A stretch of 64,000 bases of DNA from Desmodesmus armatus (lineage: Eukaryota; Chlorophyta; Chlorophyceae; Sphaeropleales; Scenedesmaceae). The position numbers and the translations under genes are program-made. The stretch lies in contig VIIQ02000717.1 in the NCBI GenBank assembly GCA_007449985.2, positions 1 through 64,000 on the forward strand, written 5' to 3'. This document shows, in pieces, positions 52,601-61,939 of the stretch; the stretch's first letter is position 1; each line of letters starts with the position of its first letter. A model generated the notes under the pieces. The model made no database searches and was not told the origin of the DNA. It saw only the letters and a program-made list of their open reading frames with translations.

Positions 52601-54458
52601 ACTGCCACTGCTGCAAGGCCCGTACTGGACTGTAGGTGCGGCCCAGCCACAGCACCTGTTGGAGTCTCACATTCTGTGTATACGTTATTGATGCTGTTGC
52701 TGTCACTGCAGGCTGCTGTACGATGCCAAGGGTCGCTTTGTGGTCCACCGCATCAGCGCTGAGGAGGCCAACTACAAGCTGTGCAAGGTGTGCAGCACGC
52801 ACCTGGGTTTGAATGTTGAGGCAGCAAGGGGGCGCAGCTGGCATTTCTACTGGGGAGCCGGATCGCACCTGCGCCTCATTCAGAGTGTCAGGGCAGCAAG
52901 AGCGTCGGAGCAGCGCTTGAATCGGAGCTTTAGGGCAGCAGGGGGTGCGGCTTGCGCCTCTGTCAGTGTGAGGCACTACAACGCTCTATGGAAAATGTGT
53001 GATTGCAGGGAGGCAAGTGCATATGATTGCGGTACCAACAGCGTCTTTGTACATGGACCACGTTGACTTTGCCGCCAAGCTGGAATGTACCTTATCTCTT
53101 TCTTGATCTGCAGGTGCGCCGCATGCAGTTTGGCAAGGGCGGCATCCCCTACATCGGCACACACGACGGCCGCACCATCCGCTACCCCGACCCCGAGGTG
53201 AAGGAGCAGGACACCGTGGTGCTGGACCTGGAGACAGGCAAGATCAGGGAGTTCATCAAGGTGGGTCAACCTGGAGGTTTCCCGGTTGCAGCAAATCTGC
53301 AAGGGACCAACCAGCGGTTCAGGAGACGGGGGGAGGGGGGGCAAAGCTGCGGGGGGCATTGGGCGCGGGAGGGGGGGGGACCTGAAGACAGGCAAGATCA
53401 GCGAGTTCATCAAGGTGGGTTAATCTGTTCAAGCAGACGCATGTTTTGGGTGAACAGAGGGGGTGCTGCAATCAGGCAGTGGCTGATGGCGTCGAGGAGG
53501 TTCAAGCAGTAGTAACCATTTGTCACAGTGTGAAGGCTGCCATGTACATGGGCTGTGGCGCGGCAGCTTCATGGGCTTAAGGCTTGGTGGGTTGGGGCTG
53601 GTGGAAGCATCATCCCCAGGTTGTGTGAAGACGGGTAGTGCCTTGTCAAATATGCAACACTCAATGTGTCCATGGCAGGACACTGGAAGACATTGTGTCA
53701 AAGGCGCTGCCACAATCGTATCCTGTTTCTGTGTGTTGCTTGTGGAGTTTGACCTGGGCAACCTGGACTTATGTGCTTTGAGAAAGCATTGCAAGATGCA
53801 ATCACCCAAATGCATGTGCTGTGCTGTGCTGTGTGCAGTTTGACCTGGGCAACCTGGCCATGGTGACTGGCGGCCACAACAACGGACGTGTGGGCACCAT
53901 TGTGCACAAGGAGAAGCACCGCGGTGGACACGACATCGTGCACATTGAGGACAGCAGCGGCAACAGGTGAGAGTGGCAGCGAGTGGGGTGACCTAGGGCC
54001 TAGGGGTGCATTTGGGGTGGGGCGGGGGTTGCAGCGGGGTGCGGTGCGCTCCCAAGTCAAACTTGCCAGCAGCAGCTGCAGCTGGTCGTGGGGTTGTCCT
54101 GCGCAAGCGTCAGCTGCTGGTGCCTGTCTGTCTTTCATAGCAGCTGTTCCAGCCTGTCACTGGACAAAAACCTTGAGGTGTGACGACGCAAGGGCTTGGA
54201 CATATTGGAATGAAATCACTCAGGACAGCTTCTTTATGACTACTGACTACCGTCAGTCACATGACTAAACACATGACCAAGCATGCCCCTGGTGTCTTGC
54301 CTGCACCTGCGTCTGTGTGCTGCTTCAGGTTCGCCACCCGCATCAGCAACGTGTTTGTGATCGGCAGGGGCAACAAGCCCCTGGTCACCCTGCCCAAGGG
54401 CAAGGGTGTGCGCCCTACCATTCTGCAGGAGCAGGCAAAGCGCTTCGGCTCTGCATAA
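49660..54458 (+). CDS. RPS4: Ribosomal protein eS4 (RPS4), 8 exons
   Basis: Exons: 49660-49662 (the ATG alone, followed by GTGTGT), 49765-49842, 50194-50270, 52218-52358, 52712-52787, 53114-53260, 53839-53966, 54329-54458. They total 780 nt, giving 259 residues, the family's usual length. The product is a 40S subunit protein binding 18S rRNA. Landmarks: [22 protein letters not shown]; the S4-like RNA-binding stretch with [37 protein letters not shown]; the KOW part [21 protein letters not shown] one-codon first exon is common in ribosomal protein genes. Intron 3 is 1.9 kb. Introns 3, 6 (two places) and the exon edges show local duplications. Confidence 0.97.
50890..50951. repeat. Two tandem 31-bp units in eS4 intron 3
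   Basis: CCAGTAGGGCGGCCCAGTCA occurs at 50890 and 50921, each followed by C(C/T)AACAG. Confidence 0.85.
51528..51630. repeat. Inverted repeat with 47-bp arms in eS4 intron 3
   Basis: Arms at 51528-51574 and 51584-51630 are reverse complements at about 41 of 47 positions by hand alignment, separated by 9 nt. The outer 19 bp pair perfectly (TTTGCAGCAGCATATACAA). Several mismatches would be G-U wobble in RNA. The transcript would fold into one long hairpin. Confidence 0.85.
52121..52161 (+). repeat. Shadow of eS4 exon 4 acceptor edge
   Basis: CCTGAACGCTGTCCTGTAG then GCGCGCCCTCACCGGCAAATG parallels the true junction 77 bp downstream, CCGTGAACCGCTGTTTTGCAG then GTATGCCCTGACCGGCAAGG. An AG acceptor is retained. 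Confidence 0.8.
53380..53418 (+). repeat. Shadow of eS4 exon 6 donor edge
   Basis: Matches 53227-53265, the end of exon 6 with its donor, with only a few changes: GACAGGCAAGATCAG(G/C)GAGTT, then CATCAAG|GTGGGT in both. It lies 154 bp into intron 6. Confidence 0.88.
53747..53767 (+). repeat. Shadow of eS4 exon 7 acceptor edge
   Basis: TTTGACCTGGGCAACCTGG is identical to the first 19 nt of exon 7 (from 53839) and lies about 91 bp upstream. The base pair before it reads AG only as part of GGAG. Confidence 0.8.
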
Positions 54459-54656
54459 GCAGCGGCAGCAGTGGCGGCTGTGCTAGCTAGCAGCGATGGC
54501 GGCTGGCAGCAGTGGCGCAGCGGGGTGGTCAGTTGGCAGCGGCGGTGGCGGCAGCAGGCAGCTGTAAAGCTGGGGCACAGGCTCTGGCTGCTTAGTTTAG
54601 GCTGGCCTGTTGCTGACGCGGTGCTGCAATGCGAGTGAGCTTGCAGCAACACACCC

Positions 54657-54662
54657 TGTAAC
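54657..54662 (+). terminator. Candidate polyadenylation signal TGTAAC for eS4
   Basis: TGTAAC lies 199 nt after the eS4 stop codon. TGTAA is the common polyadenylation signal of chlorophycean algae. The call rests on motif and position only; another TGTAAA lies near 54564. Confidence 0.4.
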
Positions 54663-55719
54663 AGACTCGATCGTCTTGATGGGGCTGTTTGTTGGGCATG
54701 TCACACTTGGTTGAGGATGTCACACTTGACGATGCCTGGTGGATGGATGTCACGTAGGCTGATTGCTTCTCTGGCTTTGCCTGGGGTGAGAGCTGAGGCC
54801 TCCAGATGACTATACTAGAGCAACGCTGGGGGCGTGCGGTATCCAATAACGGTGTGCAGTATCGATCACTCAATTCAAACTCAAGGGTCTGAAGGGTGCA
54901 GTGAGTAAGGCGAGGGGGGGGGGGGTGCTCACCAAGCACACAGATATCTGTGATGAGGGAGCTCACTGTGATAATGTTTGTGAACAAGTCGATCGTTGAC
55001 AGTGCACAGAGATTGATTAATCGTTCAGTACCAGCCTGGCTGCCAAGTGCCAGCCTGGCAGACTCAGTGACCAGCATGGCCCATAACAGGAGTGCTTGCA
55101 GCATCCTGCCCGGTAGGTGTTGTCACATAAGGTATCTTGCAGGGAATCACATGGCTCCTGGCTTCCTTGCAGCCCAGCAAGGGTTTCCACCTGTAGGAAG
55201 GGCTTGTGCAGCTGTCGCCAAGCTCAAAAAACCCACACAACCCAGATGGGGTCAGGAGGCATCACGATTTCTTTGAGAAGTTGAATGAGTTGTTCAGTGC
55301 CTGCTTCGTCGTCTCGGCGCGACAAGGACACACTCACCTGCTGCGATCCCCTGCACACGTGCGGTTACTGACTTGGCACTTCTCAAGGAGCAGACTTTCG
55401 TTACAGTTTCTCCAAACGACACTGTGCTCCAGTTGCAACCCACACTGTGCCTTACAGCGTCCTGCACCAGGTGCACCTGATCTATGCTGTCAGTGTGCCG
55501 ACATCCCTGATTCTCAGCTCCTGGCTAGCCCAGTACCATCACATTCGGCGCATTGTTATCATACGTGCATGCACGTAGTGCTCAGCATAGGGCACCCAGC
55601 TCAGCAGTAGCACCCAGCACCCCCAGCGCCCAGCGAAAACAGCAACAACCCCAGCACCGCAGCCCAGCTCGTGCAGCCAGCAAGGCTGGCAGCTGCTGCT
55701 GCTGACAGGACCCCAGGGC
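54663..55719. other. Intergenic between eS4 and MRS2-like genes
   Basis: No gene recognised. A 12-G run lies at 54914-54925. The right end should contain the promoter and 5' UTR of the MRS2-like gene. Confidence 0.4.
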
Positions 55720-58700
55720 ATGTCGCACGGGTCCCAGGACGGCTATCAGCGCCTGAGGGACTACAGTGAGCTAGAAGAAAGCTTACACCTGCACGTGCAC
55801 CATGGGGAGCGCAATCCCTCTGCAGCATCGTCACCAGGACGTGGCAGCGGGCCAGGATTGCATGGCCTGCCACAAGTTCGGCCTATCCCGCCCCCCAGCA
55901 CAGCCAGCAGCAGCATACACGCAGGCCGCTCCCACCATGGAGCTCGCTCAAAGAAGAAGGGCAGGTAGGGTTTGTGGTACCGTACGGCTAGGTGTCGGGG
56001 CGGCAACAGAGCGCAGCATGCAGCACATGCAGTCAGCCCATGGCATGTGTGCGTAGCTGCAGTTGCGACTATTGGCGGTCACTGCAGGCATACCCCTCAA
56101 CGTCGCTGCAGCAGTGATATCTCTGCAGGCAGGCTGGCAGTCCCATGCATGAAAGAGCCCCAACTCTGTATGTGGCGGCAGCAACAGCAATCTCTGTACG
56201 GGCAGGCTGGCAGGCAGTAGTTGGAAGCATGCAGCATATAGTGCAGTGGCCGCTACAGAACAGCCGTGCAGACAGGCAGCAGGCAAGCTAGTCAATGCAT
56301 GCGGGGTGCTGCGGCACGGCCTGAACCATGTGACAGCAACAGAAACGAAAGCAGCTTTGTGTGCGGCGGCATGCGCTGCATGTCAGCACGCTCCTGCAGC
56401 TGCAGGATGCACCTGCATGCATGTCTACACGGTAGCATGGAGGCAAGGCCGCAGCCCAGCCAAACGCAGCAACGCAGTCCCAAGTCAGCACAGCCCTGCA
56501 ACAGTCTCAGCACAGCACTGCAACTGCAGGACTCAAGCGTGACATGCGTCCATGGTACCTGCACCACCGTACGTGCATGGTACGTGGGTCAGCACAACTT
56601 GTGCACCGCTCAGCAGCTGTGGCAGGGCATCGATAGCCACTGTGATGTCTGCATGTGTGCAACCCTGCAGGCGCATGGCCTGGCTTCTCATACACAATAC
56701 CGGGGAGCTGCAGACAGTCCACATGGACAAGAGGCAGCTGGTGCAGGTGTGCCTGTTTTTTTTTTTATTATTATTTTTGTTTTTATTCTTGTGGCGCTGC
56801 ATGCACGACACGCTACTCATTTTTTTGTCACCGGGGTGGGGGGTGGGGGGTCACACAATTCTGGCAAGCCACCACTGCATGCACAGCACACAACTCTCAC
56901 ATGACACACCTTGACAAGATGAGTATAGGTGCGTCTGCGTTCCTGTGGCGCTGCATGCACAGAACACAGCGCTGGCAAACTGCCACTGGATCCACAGCAC
57001 ACGACTCTCACACAGCACACAACTCCAACTGGCGCAGCATGCAACGAGCCAGCAATCAATGCTTGTTACACCAGCCAGTCTCTTTTGTCCCGCAGCAAGC
57101 AGTACTCCTGCAGTACCCTGGCTGCATCCACAAGCATTGCAATCTGGGTGCGACAGCCTGGCCACACCGCAGCTGCCCTGGGGTCCTGTATGGGGCAGCA
57201 AACAGCCAGCTTATCCTGCAACAGCTTCGTGACCCTTCACACCACGCGAACTCGTGCGGTCGCCTTCGTTTGCGTGTTTCCTGCAGGTTATGGCCTTGAA
57301 ATCCCCATGCGTGACCTCAGGCTGATGGACCCTGCCCTAGCAGCGTGGGAGAGCTTTTCACAGATCCTGGTAAGGATGAGTCAGGATGCATACAGCATTG
57401 TTAGTACTGTTGCATGCAGCGCGCATGGGTGTTTCCTGCATATGGCAACTCACTTGGCTTTCGCACACGCCATCCATTGAGCCATGCATGCACCTTGACT
57501 TGCTCTCTGCTAAAGCACGGCTTCTGTGTGGCTGTGGTGTTGACAGCAGCAGTCTGTCGAGAGTGTACTGCAGTATAGTATAGTACCGTACATTGCAGTA
57601 CAATCAAAGGTGTTTTTACTGGCTTGTTGCTTGTTCGTCATTGCTGTTCTTGGCTGCTGCAATGTGGGTGCATGTGGTGTGGTGTCAGATGTTCATCTTC
57701 ATGCTTTCGACGCTGTTCTGGAGGTGCCTGGTTTCTTTCCTGGTCCCCCATGAGCCCCTGGCTCCCTTGTGGGTTGCTCAGCTGTTTGCTGGGCCAATTA
57801 CTGTAACTGTGAATGTCGTGCAGGTGCGTGACAATGCTCTGGTGGTCAGCGCAGAGTATGTGCGCATCATCATCACATGTGACAAGGTAAGAGCAGAGAG
57901 CTGGCGGGAAGGAGGGGCTTGTGTGAGACACTAAGGTTGATGACATACATGTGCGCTTGGGTGTTGTGGTGGGAGGCCAGGCAGATCCCCAGCAGAGCTC
58001 CATTTACACTCTTGCACGTGTGCAGGAGGAGAGAATGACCGTATGACATTGCCAAGAAGGATATGTACAGACAATGCCTTACGCCCTGCTGCCACATCGA
58101 ACCAGTTGCCGCTGCGGTCGTGGGGTATGCCAGCCTGGAAAGCTGCCACCAACGTGCACAAAGCGCATCACACGCAAACGTCACTGTGTTTGCCGCACTT
58201 GCTATCTGCCTGGCCGTCACCCCGACATGCCTGCCTGACCTTCCTGCTGCCCTCGTTCCTCAGGTCATTTTCCCGCTCGATTTTGAGAAGACTGAGCAGA
58301 GTGAGCGCTTCATGAAGACCGTGGAGGGTGTCATCAAGGAGCGGCCTGACTGCATCAACCACGCACTCAATGCGCCGAATGCTGGGGACAGGGGGCTCCT
58401 GGGGGCATCCGGCATCAACCTGGCAGGTGGGTGGGGGTGTGAGGGTCTTGAGTGGGCGCGTGTGTGGGTTTCATAGTAGTCTTCTCTCATTTTGAGGGCG
58501 GTGGTTAGCCAGTGGGTTATGTACAGACGGTGGAGGGTGTCATCAAGGAGCGGCCTCACTGCATCAACCACACACTCAACGCGCCGAATGCGGGCGACAG
58601 GGTACTGCTTGGGGCCTCCGGCATCAACCTGGCAGGTGGGTGGGTGGGTGAAGACAGGGAGCGTGCGTCCTACGCAGCACGAGCCAGTGGAAAGGGGAAG

Positions 58701-61700
58701 TCAAAGTACTGTCGAAAGCTGTAGCCGCACACCTGGGCCCCCAGGTGTCTGGAGGACTCACGTGGGGACGTTGTTGGAGGCAGCACCAGATCCTGTGTGC
58801 CGGGCAAGAGAGCTTCTTGTGTGCAACTGCATGGCACCTGCGACTGCTGAGACCTGTGGGCATCAACCCAGGCTGGCAATGTTTGTCAATTGTGGAGCAA
58901 CGGAAACCGAGCACGATGCTAGTAGACCATGCAGCTACGCGGTGCATGCCATTTGTAACTTGCTGGCATACGTCCGTTTATGGGCATCACTGCTACAGGC
59001 TGGATACATACAACGTGTGTTGACACATGAATTGCATCCAGCAGGTCATGATGACCAGTTGAAAATTTTGACAGGCCTAGTCTTAAAAGTGTGTGTTGTG
59101 TGGCCGTCCTGCAGGGCTAGCGGACACCGGGTCTCCTGCTGCTGGTCGTCAGCGGCAGAGCATGCAGCAGAGTTACTTCAAGGACCCGGAGCTGCTGCCT
59201 TTCGAGCTCAATATGCTGGAGGTCGCGTTGGGGGAGGTGAGTCATGGGACGGGCGCCCCAATCTGGGTGTGCTACTTTCGAGACCCCTTGGCAATGTTAC
59301 AGTACGGCATCAGGTATTCTTCCATGATGGTTATGGGTGCAGACACCCAAGTCAACTTTGCCAACAGCTGTGCTGTGCTGTTGTGGCGCATTTCGTGTCG
59401 TCGTGTGTGCTGCAGATCACGCGGCATTATGCGCAGCAGACTGCCACGCTAGAAGCCCTTGCGCACCCGGCGCTGGACGCGTTGATGCGCAACTGTAACA
59501 GCACAAACCTGGAGCGGGTGCGCAAGATCAAGACGCAGCATCAGCGGCTGCAGGGGCGGCTACAGGGCTTGCGGGAGGTCATGGAGCGGTACATGGGTGA
59601 GCCGGGGTGACCTCTGTGTCAAGCAGAGGGAGTTCATTCTTGCATGCTCAGTAGGATCCGTCCTGTGTGTGTGTGGGTGGGTGGGTGCGCAAGATCAAGA
59701 CGCAGCATCAGCGGCTGCAGGACTTGCGGGAAGTCATGGTGTGTTACATGGGTGAGTCACAGCCTCGCACAAGCGTTTGGGTGCACAGCGTCAGGTAGTG
59801 TGGGGGCGGCAGTGGATGTGCTGCTTGCAACACATGCACAGCAACTATGGGCTTGCGCCTGCTGCTTATTGCGGTAGCACAGCATGAACGGGTGCACTGG
59901 CGCAGCACAGCGATCATTGCTGAGTTGTTGACCCACCATCCGCATCAAAACCCTGCCAACTACTTGTGACATCCTGCCTGCAAGGGACGACCAGGACACG
60001 TGCCTCATGAGCCCTTGGCCCTGGCTAGTGCTGAGCCCCCCCCCCCCCCCCCCCCCCCGCGCTGTTATATACTGCTCTGCACTGAAACCCGTACTGTACT
60101 GCACTGTACTGCTGCGTGTCACAGGACGACCAGGACATGTACCGCATGAGCCCTTGGCCCTGGCTAGTGCTGACGCTGCACCCATGTCCCCCCCACTACC
60201 TGTATTGTACTGTACTGCACTGCACTGAAACCCATACTGTACTGCACTGTACTGCACTGAAACCCGTACTGTCCTGCATTGTACTGCACTGTACTGCTGC
60301 CTGCCAGAGGACGACCAAGACATGTACCGCATGTGCCTCAGCAAGTGGCGGGAGCAGGAGCTGGAGGGCGCAGGCAGCGACAACACGCTGCTGCTGGGAC
60401 GGCCGGGGCCACAGGGGCTGCTGGGGCAGAGCTCCCTGTCGCGCAGGTGCGCTGGGGCAAATAAGTTGGAGAAGTATTTGATTACAGTATCTGTATTCAA
60501 AAAGAGGAACTGTATTTGTGTAAACTGTCTGTCTTGCGGCAGGCGAACCCCAATGGTTGTTTTATTTCAAGGGGTGGGCAGGTATAGGGATGGGTGTGTG
60601 CGTCTGCCTGTTGGGGTTCCTGCGCTTGTTTACCCCGCAACTCACCCGCCATGGGCAGGCGTTCGTTGCTACATAGGGGCGTGGTGGGCACACGGTTGGA
60701 AGCGCCCACCTGTCTCGCTGTGTCTCTGCCTCTCTTGGAGGACTTGCTTTGTTTTAGGCCCCATCCTGCCAGGGTTTCAAGGATCATACAGGCTTGGGCT
60801 CCGCTGGTGTTGTATGCACAGCTAGAGGCCAGCCAGCTGCAGATGGATGACGATATGGTTGGCAGACCCACGGCATACGACCCCTGACGGGTGTGCTTGC
60901 AAACCACGACTCGCCTGATGTGGCTACTGCAACATCCTGTGGTATGATGTGCTGTGCTGTGCTGTGTCTGCAGGAGCATGCCGCACAGCATGGCGCGGAG
61001 CCCGCCGGGCTTCATGGAGCGCTTCCAGGGCATGTCACGCTCGTTACGGGACCGAGGGGATGACTCATCATCCAGTGAGTGGGGATGGGCGTACGCAGCA
61101 TCACATGTCGTTGTACCAGGCGCTGGCCCCTCCCCCCTGCTTTGTGACTGGGGGTTTGGCGGCACATGTTCAGTCAGTGCGTCTGTGTTTTGCTTGCAGA
61201 TTCAATCTAGTAGCGGTTTCACAGGAACATCACTGTTGGGGACTGAGGGGTTGAAGACTCACCACTCACTGTAACTCACAGGATGATGATTTGTCTACCC
61301 CTCAGTCTCCAACGTGGGTTGGTTTAAACCTGTATCATGGTGGGGGACTAGTCAGACACCCACCTTGAACCTTCACATTTCATTGGGAATGGGACCGACG
61401 AAACTATGTGTCATCATAGTCACGCCGCAGGCTCGAGTGCGAGTGTCACCAGCTGCCTCAACCTTCAAGTGGGTTTGAACCTGTTTCACTGCTGTTCTGT
61501 CCCTGTCTCTTCTTCTGCACCACTCGGCAACACTTTGTGTGAGGTGTTGTGGTGGCACCCCACGAGCCTCATTCTGCAAGCAAATGTGTGCATGACTGTG
61601 TTTCAGGACGGTGCGACAGTGCTGCTGTGTGGTGGCGTATGTACCGCCGTGCAGGCTTGAGTGCGAGTCGGCCAGCTTCCATGACCTGCTAGACATTGAA

Positions 61701-61859
61701 AATCCCTTCACACTGTGTTCTCCTCTCTGTCTCCCCCGCTTCCCCTCCCAGCACCTGCTTGCAAGGCATCCGGTGACCAAATTTTTTTCTGTATCCCCCC
61801 CCCCCCCCCCCCACACACACACACAGTGAGCTTGCATGTATCCAAGTACTCCCTCTGTC

Positions 61860-61939
<80 letters not shown>

